NCBI GenBank assembly: GCA_009845545.1
Contig: VXZK01000125.1
Coordinates: 2,398-36,068, forward strand
Direction of reading: 5' to 3'
Length of the DNA stretch: 33,671 nucleotides
From: Candidatus Poribacteria bacterium
Lineage (GTDB): Bacteria > Poribacteria > WGA-4E > WGA-3G
Shown here one piece after another: positions 23,925 to 32,225 of the stretch. The notes under the pieces are model-generated. The model searched no databases. It had not been told where the DNA came from and was given only the letters and a program-made list of their open reading frames with translations. A program made the translations under genes and the position numbers. Numbering within the stretch: position 1 is the first letter of the stretch; every line of letters begins with the position of its first letter.

Positions 23925-25840
23925 GCGTTCCTGAAGTCAACAACTGTTTGCCGATACTCTTCAGGGAGCCCGATGTCAAACCGCCGTCCCTTAACAACAT
24001 ATCCTGAAAAGCCTTCTGCCTTTCGCAGGGCGTCTAAACAAGAAGTCAGTTGAAATTCGCCGCGTTCCCGCAGATTATGGACGATGTTCTGCTCAAGAAA
24101 CTCGAAAATCTGAGGTTGAATTACATAGATACCGAACACCGTCAAGAACTGGTCTATATCCATTCCATCTACATGTAAATGCTCCATCGCATACTCGGCG
24201 TCGGGTTTTTCGTAAAACTCTGTCACCGAAAGCAGTGAATCCTCTTCTTTCCATCTCCCTGTAACACAGCCAAAGTTCGATAGCAGCTCAATCGGTGTTT
24301 TCTTAAGTCCAACAACACTGTGCCCTACCTGTTCATAAGCCTCTACGACTTGTCGCGCACAACATTTATCTTCATCCGAACCGTAGAGATGGTCCCCGAG
24401 CATCAGAAGAAAGGGTTCATTCCCAACCCATTCCCGTGCACAGTAAACAGCATGTCCGAATCCTTCTTGAACGTCCTGTGTGACGAACGTCACTTTGCTT
24501 CCTAACTCCAGTAGGTAATCGCAATATGCCTTGTTCTCTTTGCTGAGTTTGTTATAATGCTCAATCCGCGGGGGTGTTTTGAAAAAAGACTCAAAGAGTT
24601 CTGTATCGCCACTCTGGATGATAAGGCATACTTCCTCAATCCCGGCATTGATCGCTTCCTCAACGATTGCCATAATTGCCGGTTTCGCACGTCCAGACTT
24701 GTCAATCACAGGGAAGAGTTCCTTTTTCATCGCCTTTGATGCTGGAAACAGCCGAGTGCCAAACCCGGCGGCGGGGATAACAGCCTTGCGGACACGCCTG
24801 CCAGCCTCAATCACCAGTTTTAGGCACGACATCTGCAAATTTTGTTCAATAATCTCTATAACGCGTCCCTGACTCTCTTTATCTTTCGCAATGAATTGCG
24901 CAGACCCATCCCCTTGCGAACCGACACCTTTACCGCCCCAAATATACGGCTGAATTGGTTCATAATTGAGGACTTTGTGGAGGACAGGGGCTGTCAATTG
25001 CGAGGGACATGCCGGAATCAGATGTTTGTCAAACTCGGTTTGCGCGCGCGTCATCAGTTTCCCGACTGTTTCTGCGTCTCCGTCACGGAGTGCTTGATGT
25101 GCCTCCTGTGTAATCTGGGCACTTATGGGACCGAGGTAGTGTTGTACATTTCTCTCTAATTCGCTCTCAGCGAACGGATAACAGTGATTTAATTGGTTCA
25201 ATATCAGAAGTGTATCTTTACCCGCACCAAGGTCAACAATCACAAGGTATAGGTCTTTCGACACACTGAGTTCTCGGACATCAACATTGTCGCCATCGAA
25301 CGTCATCAGGATAGGTCGTTGGTATGCACACCCTTGGTCCATCCGTCCACAACGCGAAGGCGTTGTCGTCTCACCGCGGTAGGCATATTCCATTTCATCG
25401 CGTGTTGTCATTTTGAGGTCATAAGTGCGATTGAAGGCGCGCGCGACCAACACACTGATGGCTGCACTTGAAGACAATCCTTTTTTGACGGGTAAATCGG
25501 TGAGATAATTGTCGATTTCCAACCCTTGCACTCGGTAGTTAGTTAAAATTTGATATGCAACACCGGCAGCATAACTAAAAAATTCGCCCTTTTCAGCTTC
25601 AGCGAGGAGCGCACTTCGCTCCATAGGAAGGCTATAGGGACCGTGACGGGTACCATCACTGAGGCTGGTCTTCAAAATTAGACGGTTCGGATGCGGTTTA
25701 ACCTCAGCGTATACTCCTTGGTTTGTACTGGTTATTAACGTATAACCTTTTTCGATCTCTGAGTTATTTTGCCGGTACCTTGCTGCCCAATCGCTGTGTT
25801 CCCCGAATAGACAAATTCTTCCCGGCACAAATAGTTTCAT
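23921..25840 (-). CDS. Bifunctional GHMP sugar kinase / GalU-type UDP-sugar pyrophosphorylase
   Basis: 639 residues forming two enzymes. Residues 1-335 are a galactokinase-like GHMP kinase: motif 1 PGRICLFGEHSD (6-17), ATP loop PVKKGLSSSAA (117-127), probable catalytic base D168 (GRMDQG) and motif 3 GGKGVGSQGDGSA (302-314). Residues 350-639 are a GalU-type nucleotidyltransferase: KAVIPAAGFGTRLFPASKAMKKELFPV (352-378), LGDHLYGS (481-488), SNFGCV (521-526), EFYEKP (541-546). A kinase that makes a sugar-1-phosphate fused to an enzyme that turns it into a UDP- or dTDP-sugar suggests a sugar salvage enzyme, analogous to the bacterial fucokinase/GDP-fucose pyrophosphorylase but with the domains reversed. 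The sugar is unknown. AAGGA is seven bases before the ATG; a strong promoter lies at 26017-25988. Confidence 0.88.
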   Translation of the reverse strand: MKLFVPGRICLFGEHSDWAARYRQNNSEIEKGYTLITSTNQGVYAEVKPHPNRLILKTSLSDGTRHGPYSLPMERSALLAEAEKGEFFSYAAGVAYQILTNYRVQGLEIDNYLTDLPVKKGLSSSAAISVLVARAFNRTYDLKMTTRDEMEYAYRGETTTPSRCGRMDQGCAYQRPILMTFDGDNVDVRELSVSKDLYLVIVDLGAGKDTLLILNQLNHCYPFAESELERNVQHYLGPISAQITQEAHQALRDGDAETVGKLMTRAQTEFDKHLIPACPSQLTAPVLHKVLNYEPIQPYIWGGKGVGSQGDGSAQFIAKDKESQGRVIEIIEQNLQMSCLKLVIEAGRRVRKAVIPAAGFGTRLFPASKAMKKELFPVIDKSGRAKPAIMAIVEEAINAGIEEVCLIIQSGDTELFESFFKTPPRIEHYNKLSKENKAYCDYLLELGSKVTFVTQDVQEGFGHAVYCAREWVGNEPFLLMLGDHLYGSDEDKCCARQVVEAYEQVGHSVVGLKKTPIELLSNFGCVTGRWKEEDSLLSVTEFYEKPDAEYAMEHLHVDGMDIDQFLTVFGIYVIQPQIFEFLEQNIVHNLRERGEFQLTSCLDALRKAEGFSGYVVKGRRFDIGLPEEYRQTVVDFRNA

Positions 25841-25987
25841 AGTTTTTCCTTATAAGTTTTCAGAACAGAGCTGCTTATCAGCAGACTCACTCAAATCGAT
25901 ATTGAATTGCTTCGGCAACAGCACTGTAGCCTATTCGACGGTAGACCGAGTTGGAAATTGGATTCCCCAAATCGGTGTAGATATTAT

Positions 25988-26017
25988 ATTATATTATGCA
26001 GTGAATCTGTAGGTCAA
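25988..26017 (-). promoter_or_regulatory. Promoter of the kinase/nucleotidyltransferase gene
   Basis: On the minus strand TTGACC (26017-26012, 5/6) and TATAAT (25993-25988, 6/6) are 18 bases apart. The -10 is part of a TATAATATAATATAAT-like run, so alternative registers exist. It leaves a leader of about 140 bases with a small CTGCT/AGCAG hairpin near 25871-25884; no known riboswitch was recognised. Confidence 0.65.
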
Positions 26018-26078
26018 CACGGTTTTCATTGTTGCACTTTCGTTTTCTATAGAAGCACTCTCCGAATCGCGACTTCGT

Positions 26079-28421
26079 TTAAGGCATACGGCTTTCTGCC
26101 CACTGGCACCGTTGTATCCAATTTTGTGCTGAAAGTATTTCTCCCAACGAAAGTTTTGGGGTTTCGGCTATTGACTGAAATGCGGTTTGTGCAGTCTCAT
26201 AATCTTTTTGTTGATAAGCATTGACACCTATTAACCTCCGAACTTCTAATATTAGTTTTCCGTGCTGTTGCGGCATCAAACGTTCCACCGCTTGATGAAG
26301 ATATTCGTTGCTTATCTGCCACGCTTTTTCTCTCTGAAGCAGCTCGCCTGTTAAGAAATACGGCAACCAACTCTCTGGTGCTGTTTGTATACATACCGAT
26401 AAAAGTGCCATTTTTTCTGACACAGGTTTCGACGCAACGAGTACACCGCGAAGCAGTTCGCGAAGCGAAAGGTCTTCTCGCATTGCACCATTCGGTTGGT
26501 TCTGGACTGTATCAGGGTAAGATAACGCTGCGATTCGCTTCATCCGCCGTCGCTCAAATGTCTCATATTCTGTTTCAATAGAAACGTAGGCATCCATCGC
26601 TTTTTCATGTTCGTTCTTTAGCCAATAAATATCACCTATCAACAGCAACGCTTCTGGACTGAATCGAGTGTCTTCCGCGCTTGCAATGCGATTTGCTAAG
26701 GATAACGCTTTCTCGTAATCCCGCATCCGATATGCACTGTACATAAGACCTCGTAACGTGCTTAAATTATCGGGTTCATCTGATAGCATTGTCCCAAAGG
26801 TCTCCACAGCGGTGACAAAATCTTTTCGGTAGTATGCCTGCCATGCAGTATCCCGCAGCGCAGCCATCTCATGCGTGCAGACCTGTTCAAAAGCACTCCG
26901 CCGCTTTAAACGGTATGTAGTATAGTTTATATCGTCATCCCGCAAAGGAACACCCTCCAAAAAGTTAATCCACTCCGTTTCAAGCGACTGGAGATCCTTC
27001 CCGTAATGTTTCACAAAATTACCGGTCGGAAAAACACCTTTAAACTTTTCTATACCGTAGGTATCGACAAGAAACCGTACGAAGGAACCCGCCAGCAGAT
27101 AACTCCGCGAACCAGCATGCCCCCAAAATCCGATTCCCATGACGGCTGATAACGGGGGCGCGATCTCCATCTCGCGCATCGCTTTCGCCCATTGATGCGC
27201 CGTCAGTTTACCTTCACTCCAATCTGCGGCAACCGCAATCCCTTCATGAAGCCCAATCTTCAAGCTCACTTTCAGAGGCGACCAAGGCACGGTAAAGACG
27301 TGTGCCAATTCGTGTTTCAAGACAGGGTGCGGAAAGCCTTGGGCGTGGATATGAAACCCATGTCCGAACGGGTCTTCCACAGATGTACTACCCGCACCAA
27401 TCAACTGCTTTTTCTGTTCAGGAGATGCATAGATATACGCGCGCACTTTCCGAGATAATTCCGCACCTTCGGGTGTGAGATAGTCAGACAATTGGGCATA
27501 CTGAAACTCACAATCCTCAACGATGTTTTCAATCTCGGTTTCAAGTTCACGGGCATAGAAAATTTCAAAGTGTTCAGTTTCACGGAAGCCACCAAGTTTC
27601 TGAGCGATATCGTCGCGCGTTGGACGAATGCCCAACGCGCCTGCATAGACTTGGAAACCGAGTAAGCAGACGACTAACAGATACAACCAGACACGTTTTG
27701 TAAGTGAACTGAACAGTTTACGCCATCTCAACTGAGGCATCAATGCTGTATCCCTACTTATTTCACAAATACTAACGGCGAGTCCGAGAAACAGGAGTGC
27801 CCATAGTAGCGTTTCTGCACGAGCGATGAGCAGTGTGCTTGTTATCGGAATAACAAAATCGTATATCGGTCCCGGAAAATATCCAAACGTTGCGTGATAT
27901 GCGAATACCGGCGGATGGAATATCAGATTGATAACCACCGGAACACAAGTAAGCACGAGAAACCCGATATATGCCAAGTATGCCAACCATCGCCTCTTAA
28001 TCCAAAATCCAAAGAGTGTCCCTGCTGCCGTCGCGTATACACAGCTGATTACGGACAAGAGAAAAAAAAAGATGAATCCTTCGCCAAAATTACAGTTTTT
28101 AACACGAAGCGCGTTCAGCAGAATAATACCGACGGGTAGCACGAGCAGCCCGAAGTTAAATATCAGCGCATTCCAGAAACACCGGGTGACGATCTGCCTC
28201 GATGAACCTCTCAGGGCATCAGGATGCCGTTTCATCTGCTTTACGGCTGTTAGTGTCACGTGCGCGCCAGCGAAAGAGACACCGAGTGCCAACACCGCAC
28301 AAAACTCAAAAGCGAGAATGTTAAACAACGGCACGTTGGCAAGTATCAGTGCCAACACACCGAATGCAGTAAACCACAGCCAATATGAAAACGTCCTATG
28401 TATTGTCGGTTGTATGTGCAT
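26079..28421 (-). CDS. Multi-pass membrane gluzincin peptidase (peptidase MA-like) with TPR tail
   Basis: 780 residues from ATG 28421; a TTG at 28430 would add three residues and neither has a clear ribosome site. Residues about 12-260 contain about seven membrane helices. A cytosolic or periplasmic gluzincin domain follows (about 275-500) with HELAHVF (H370, E371, H374) and the downstream glutamate in LHEGIAVAAD (E393), the HExxH plus E zinc site of peptidase-MA-like enzymes. From about 530 to the end are TPR-like helical pairs (RKDFVTAVETFGTMLSDEPDN, YEKALSLANRIA, QQKDYETAQTAFQSI). It looks like a membrane-bound protease with a protein-binding tail. The substrate is unknown. It is transcribed divergently from the WD40 remnant and the pspA region, and lies upstream of the kinase gene on the same strand. 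Confidence 0.82.
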   Translation of the reverse strand: MHIQPTIHRTFSYWLWFTAFGVLALILANVPLFNILAFEFCAVLALGVSFAGAHVTLTAVKQMKRHPDALRGSSRQIVTRCFWNALIFNFGLLVLPVGIILLNALRVKNCNFGEGFIFFFLLSVISCVYATAAGTLFGFWIKRRWLAYLAYIGFLVLTCVPVVINLIFHPPVFAYHATFGYFPGPIYDFVIPITSTLLIARAETLLWALLFLGLAVSICEISRDTALMPQLRWRKLFSSLTKRVWLYLLVVCLLGFQVYAGALGIRPTRDDIAQKLGGFRETEHFEIFYARELETEIENIVEDCEFQYAQLSDYLTPEGAELSRKVRAYIYASPEQKKQLIGAGSTSVEDPFGHGFHIHAQGFPHPVLKHELAHVFTVPWSPLKVSLKIGLHEGIAVAADWSEGKLTAHQWAKAMREMEIAPPLSAVMGIGFWGHAGSRSYLLAGSFVRFLVDTYGIEKFKGVFPTGNFVKHYGKDLQSLETEWINFLEGVPLRDDDINYTTYRLKRRSAFEQVCTHEMAALRDTAWQAYYRKDFVTAVETFGTMLSDEPDNLSTLRGLMYSAYRMRDYEKALSLANRIASAEDTRFSPEALLLIGDIYWLKNEHEKAMDAYVSIETEYETFERRRMKRIAALSYPDTVQNQPNGAMREDLSLRELLRGVLVASKPVSEKMALLSVCIQTAPESWLPYFLTGELLQREKAWQISNEYLHQAVERLMPQQHGKLILEVRRLIGVNAYQQKDYETAQTAFQSIAETPKLSLGEILSAQNWIQRCQWAESRMP

Positions 28422-28503
28422 CTTCAGCAACTTGAAAGTCGTGTTTATTGTCTATTTTATTCAAGTATCTCCTTTGTGTCAAGCAGAATTTCATAGACAT
28501 TTA

Positions 28504-28779
28504 ATGGGGATGATTCTACCTGAGCGTTGCTCCCTTGTCGGTATCGTTGTGTTTTCGCCATGTGGTCGGTATCTTGCCTCCGGTTCTTGGTGGAACAAAA
28601 CGGACAAAGTCTCCATCCGTTTATGGGAGGTTGCCACTGGGAAAAACATCCATACCTTTTGGGGGCATACCTCAGATGTACAAAATCTTGCTTTTTCAAA
28701 GAGTGGTGAACTTCTGGCGAGTAGCAGTTATGACGGTACTGTTCTCCTCTGGGACATGAAACCGTTCACGGGTTCGTAG
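28504..28779 (+). pseudogene. WD40 repeat remnant (C-terminal two blades)
   Basis: 91 codons from ATG 28504. Blade one has VVFSPCGRYLASGSWW and SIRLWEVATGKNIHTFWGHT; blade two has LAFSKSGELLASSSYDG and TVLLWDMKPF before a normal stop. Two blades cannot make a closed propeller, there is no signal peptide or ribosome site, and the frame runs on upstream without WD40 similarity. The stop region is intact, so this is most likely the 3' end of a larger WD40 gene whose front was lost. A short expressed protein is possible but less likely. Confidence 0.6.
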
Positions 28780-28880
28780 AATCTTTAATTTTATGTGCTC
28801 CAGATGCTCCTGAAAATCCCTGAATTCTATAAATCCTGATTTCAACAACCGGATTCTGATGACTGACAACTAATTGCCGA

Positions 28881-28901
28881 AAACGCAACACTTCTGCGTT
28901 T
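28881..28901 (+). terminator. Stem-loop, possible terminator before pspA
   Basis: AAACGCA (28881-28887) and TGCGTTT (28895-28901) form a 7-bp perfect stem with a 7-base loop, followed by CTGTAAAAATTTTCTT. It would end any transcript through the WD40 remnant and insulate the pspA promoter. The T run is not immediate, so efficiency is doubtful. Confidence 0.4.
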
Positions 28902-28915
28902 CTGTAAAAATTTTC

Positions 28916-28944
28916 TTGCAGTTTTAGATAAAATATGTTAAAAT
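28916..28944 (+). promoter_or_regulatory. Candidate pspA promoter
   Basis: TTGCAG (28916-28921, weak -35) and TAAAAT (28939-28944, 5/6 -10) with a 17-base spacer, leaving a leader of about 108 bases. The GG/GC spacing of a sigma-54 promoter, which controls pspA in enterobacteria, is absent. Confidence 0.45.
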
Positions 28945-29058
28945 ACGATGTGATAAGTTTTGCGGCGCGGATCAAAACCGTGCAAAGTAACATTGCAACT
29001 CGCAAACCCATACAACAAGGTCGCACTTATAAGACACGACGCAACAGGAGAAACTGAA

Positions 29059-29895
29059 ATGGCAAACGGATTTACACGATTTTTCAAGGCTATCTGGTAT
29101 ACGCTGACGGGGCGCGCCCACGAAACAGCGGACAGAATGATGGAAAACCCCGAAGCCGTTAGAGGGGCTTATGAAGATATCATCAGCGATAAGAAAGGGA
29201 ACATCCAACGCTATAAGCAAGCAATTGGGCAGCTTATCGCACTTGTTGAACAGAAGAGGTCACAATTAAAGACCCTTACCGACGAAGTCGAGAATTTGGA
29301 AGAATTAAAAGCCGGAGCAATCGCTAAGGCGCAGCAGACCGCTGCTGGTTTGCAAAATGAGGGGATGGCACCAGAAGAAGTCAAGCAACACGGCGAATAC
29401 ACGCGATGTGTTACCGCTTACCAAGAGTTCAATTCCAATCTACAGGAGAAAGAAGGACGTATTGATGAACTCGAAGGTGAGATCGAAAATGCGCAGGCTG
29501 ATATTGACTCCCATAAAATTCAGATTACCAGCCTCCATCGCGACTTAGATAAGATTAAGAGCGAGCAGTCTGAAGCAGTTGCTGATCTAATCACCGCACG
29601 CGAGCAAGAGGAAATCGCCGATATGCTTTCCGGTATCAGCATGGACGGAACTTCCGCTGAATTGTCACGGATGCGAGAAATCCGGGAGAAAGCCAAAGGA
29701 CGTTCAAAAGTCGCACAGGAATTGGCTGGCACCGACTCAAAAAGCGAAGAGGAGGAATTCCTCGCCGCAGCGCGCTCATCCAACGCCTCCGACGAATTTG
29801 ATGCATTGATTTTCGGCGCACAGCAGACGGACACAAAAACGGAGACAGAACCCGCTAAGAAGACAGAGGATTCAGATTCTGAGCTGCCGCTCTAA
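29059..29895 (+). CDS. pspA: PspA/IM30 (Vipp1) family protein, bacterial ESCRT-III homologue
   Basis: 278 residues. ATG 29059 is chosen because AGGAG is eight bases upstream and the protein then starts with the typical amphipathic helix (MANGFTRFFKAIWYTLTGRA) used for membrane binding; a longer frame from 28960 lacks support. Residues about 25-225 are the long coiled-coil hairpin (DRMMENPEAVRGAYEDIISD, then EELKAGAIAKAQQ). The acidic tail from about 250 (TKTETEPAKKTEDSDSELPL) is probably disordered. PspA polymerises on the inner membrane, stops proton leak and remodels lipid; its fold is that of ESCRT-III. A AAA+ ATPase gene follows after 95 bases on the same strand. pspBC and pspF are not in the window. 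Confidence 0.92.
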   Translation: MANGFTRFFKAIWYTLTGRAHETADRMMENPEAVRGAYEDIISDKKGNIQRYKQAIGQLIALVEQKRSQLKTLTDEVENLEELKAGAIAKAQQTAAGLQNEGMAPEEVKQHGEYTRCVTAYQEFNSNLQEKEGRIDELEGEIENAQADIDSHKIQITSLHRDLDKIKSEQSEAVADLITAREQEEIADMLSGISMDGTSAELSRMREIREKAKGRSKVAQELAGTDSKSEEEEFLAAARSSNASDEFDALIFGAQQTDTKTETEPAKKTEDSDSELPL

Positions 29896-29990
29896 AGCAT
29901 TACTCTAACAGGTTTGGTCTCTAAAACAGAAGGGGGCGACACCTCATAGCCGTTAAAAGCCCAACCTATTCATTCCGGACGGAAGCCGGA

Positions 29991-31835
29991 ATGCTCATTA
30001 ATTCAGGCACGTCTCGTAGTCTTGTCCTGTCTGGAAATATCCACGATCTCTTCCTTATACGCGAAGAGAACAACACGGATTATATTCCACTCGTCCCCTT
30101 TTTAAGCCGTAGTTGGGACATTCCGGGGTTCATTCTAATTGTTTATGAACTCAATGGACCCATAAGATTCGCACAGGAGTCTGAGCGCGAGAAAGTTAAA
30201 CAAGCGTTCAATCTATGGCGAGGGACAGCCGAGGCGGACCTTGATATAAATGCGACTGCCGGGACATCGCGTTCTTCGCCGTTAGGTGGGGCATCGCAAG
30301 GTGCGTCTTTCGGATCACTTGACGCCTCAACAGAGGCAGCCCATATATCTTTTACGCAGTACATGAACGATGCTATCGGCAGCCCGACGTTGGCACTTGA
30401 ACTCCTCCGCCAATTTTGCCTGCTCTCCCGAAGCACAAACGCACAAGGCGAAAAACTGCTACCCGAAAAACTGATCATCCTGATAGAAGCAACGGATATG
30501 TTGCTCCCGGAAGGTGAAATTCGGAGTTTGTCGCTCCCAGACAGACACCGCGTCAGCATCGTTCAAGACTGGATCTCCGATTCCAATTTCATGAACGGCA
30601 ACGATACCGTCATCTTTATCGCGGAATCTCCAAGTCTCGTGAACTCTCGAATTATTAGGTTGCCGCAGGTCGTTACCGTTGAAATCCCAGCACCAGGGAT
30701 GGCAGAACGCCAGCACTTTATTTTCTGGTTTAATAACACGCCGAAACTCATAGAAAAGCCTTTAAACCTTTGGGGTTCACAGGCACAACTCGCCATGCTC
30801 ACTGCGGGGTTATCTTTACAAGCACTCCGTCAGATGTTGCTCTCTTCCTGCTACTCCGGTGAAAAACTTCAGCCTGAGGATGTTATTGAGAAAGTATCTG
30901 AATTTATCCAAGCACAATTGGGTGAAGATGTTGTAGAGTTCAAAAAACCCGCGCACAATTTAAAGGACATTGTTGGTAACCAAAAACTGGTGGATTTTCT
31001 CAAGACGCAGCTGATTCCGCGTATCACTTCAACCGGCCCTGATGCAATCCCCGGCATGAGCGTTTGTGGTCCTATCGGCAGCGGAAAAACTTTTATTTTT
31101 GAGGGACTTGCTGGCGAACTCGATATCCCTGTCCTCGTCCTCAAGAACATCCGTAGCATGTGGTTCGGACAGACAGATGTTATCTTTGAACGGCTCCGAC
31201 GATTGCTGATGGCGCTCGTGAAGGTGTTGATCTTCGTTGATGAGGCGGATACGCAATTCGGCGGTGTCGGCAGGGATGCACACAGCACAGAACGACGTTT
31301 GACAGGAAAGGTACAAGCGATGATGTCTGATCCACAACTCCGTGGGAATATCACTTGGCTCTTGATGACTGCGCGTATCTATAATCTCTCACCTGATCTA
31401 CGGCGAGAAGGGAGAGTTGGGGATATAGTCGTTCCAGTACTCGATCCGAAAGGTGAAGATCGTGAGGCTTTCCTTCGCTGGACTATTAGCAAAACCCTCC
31501 CCGATTCCCTCTCTGATGATGCAGTGGAACGACTTTTGAAGGTAACTGAAGACTATTCTGCAGCGAGTTTCGCATCACTGCGTTCCGATCTTGAAGCCGC
31601 CAGTCTGCTCAAGAAAAATTCGGAAGCGACGGATAAACTCACATTAGATGAAATTATTGCTGTCGCCGAAGATCGAATCCTTCCCAATATCGGGCCCATA
31701 AGACAGTACCAAACCTTACAGGCACTTCTCAATTGCACACGCAAATCGCTACTCCCCGGTGACTACTCCCCAGAAATCCGAGAATCGTGGGTCAAACAGA
31801 TTGCCCAACTTGAAGCGATAGGTGTTAGAGGATAG
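29991..31835 (+). CDS. Two-module AAA+ ATPase (Ycf46/Vps4-like) beside pspA
   Basis: 614 residues. The N-terminal half (1-310) looks like a degenerate AAA module: LIILIEATDMLLPEG resembles a Walker B strand but there is no P-loop, and a Ser/Gly linker lies at about 88-112. The C-terminal half (about 320-540) is an active AAA+ module: Walker A GPIGSGKT (360-367), a WFGQTD pore-loop-like segment (391-396), Walker B LIFVDEAD (413-420), sensor-1 LLMTAR and arginine-finger LRREGRVGD (470-478). This arrangement recalls Ycf46. AAA+ partners such as Vps4 disassemble ESCRT-III polymers, so next to pspA a disassembly role is a fair inference, unproven. The start is uncertain: ATG 29991 is used, but AGGGGG at 29931-29936 is nine bases before an in-frame ATA at 29946, which would add 15 residues. 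Confidence 0.85.
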   Translation: MLINSGTSRSLVLSGNIHDLFLIREENNTDYIPLVPFLSRSWDIPGFILIVYELNGPIRFAQESEREKVKQAFNLWRGTAEADLDINATAGTSRSSPLGGASQGASFGSLDASTEAAHISFTQYMNDAIGSPTLALELLRQFCLLSRSTNAQGEKLLPEKLIILIEATDMLLPEGEIRSLSLPDRHRVSIVQDWISDSNFMNGNDTVIFIAESPSLVNSRIIRLPQVVTVEIPAPGMAERQHFIFWFNNTPKLIEKPLNLWGSQAQLAMLTAGLSLQALRQMLLSSCYSGEKLQPEDVIEKVSEFIQAQLGEDVVEFKKPAHNLKDIVGNQKLVDFLKTQLIPRITSTGPDAIPGMSVCGPIGSGKTFIFEGLAGELDIPVLVLKNIRSMWFGQTDVIFERLRRLLMALVKVLIFVDEADTQFGGVGRDAHSTERRLTGKVQAMMSDPQLRGNITWLLMTARIYNLSPDLRREGRVGDIVVPVLDPKGEDREAFLRWTISKTLPDSLSDDAVERLLKVTEDYSAASFASLRSDLEAASLLKKNSEATDKLTLDEIIAVAEDRILPNIGPIRQYQTLQALLNCTRKSLLPGDYSPEIRESWVKQIAQLEAIGVRG

Positions 31836-31851
31836 CAAGAAAAATGCTGCA

Positions 31852-31881
31852 TTAGCACGCGACGCAATTTTGTGTTATAAT
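31852..31881 (+). promoter_or_regulatory. Extended -10 promoter for the small protein/protease pair
   Basis: TTAGCA (31852-31857, 4/6) and TATAAT (31876-31881, 6/6) with an 18-base spacer. TG two bases before the -10 (TGTTATAAT) gives an extended -10. It lies in the 96-base gap after the AAA+ gene, so the next genes can be read independently. Confidence 0.6.
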
Positions 31882-31931
31882 GTGTTAATGAATGCAATGT
31901 TCCACAATAACATTTCAGAAGGAGAATTACC

Positions 31932-32225
31932 ATGTCATATTCTGATGCTACCTCTGAAACCATCGCCGCCCGCGGCGAAGAAATCTATCAGCAGTACCGC
32001 GAAGAACTTGAAGCTCAACACAAAGGTCAGTTTTTTGTAGTTGACATTGAAACGGAAAACTATGAAATCGCCGATGAGGATTTGGAAGCTACAAAACGTC
32101 TGCTTGCTAAGAATCCCAAGGCTATGACTTACGGTGTACGAATCGGATATCCGGCCACCCACGGTATCGGCTTTAGTTTCATGGAATATAATGTGGAATA
32201 CTATAATGATAACGGGGAAAATTAG
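31932..32225 (+). CDS. Small conserved protein of unknown function, partner of a retropepsin-like protease
   Basis: 97 residues, acidic, no signal peptide or membrane segment. AAGGAG is about seven bases before ATG 31932. The front half is helical (AARGEEIYQQYREELEAQ), followed by FFVVDIETENYEIADEDLEA, then a short C-terminal region (MTYGVRIGYPATHGIGFSFM). Proteins of this look are, from memory, found in cyanobacteria and Poribacteria as a first gene before a small clan-AA aspartic protease. That is the layout here: the next gene overlaps by 20 bases, which implies translational coupling. No catalytic motif is visible. A role as substrate, regulator or antitoxin-like partner of the protease can be suggested only from context. 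Confidence 0.75.
   Translation: MSYSDATSETIAARGEEIYQQYREELEAQHKGQFFVVDIETENYEIADEDLEATKRLLAKNPKAMTYGVRIGYPATHGIGFSFMEYNVEYYNDNGEN

Noticed and set aside
27928..28503. Long plus-strand frame leading into the WD40 remnant
   Set aside because: It is antisense to the membrane protease gene and shows WD40 similarity only after 28504; the front part is a shadow.
28900..28930. Sigma-54 promoter for pspA
   Set aside because: TTGCA is present at 28916, but there is no TGGC element about 11 bases upstream, so the -24/-12 pair is missing.
28960..29058. Longer PspA start at 28960
   Set aside because: The extra 33 residues have no similarity to PspA, would displace the amphipathic helix, and the ATG at 29059 has a clear AGGAG.
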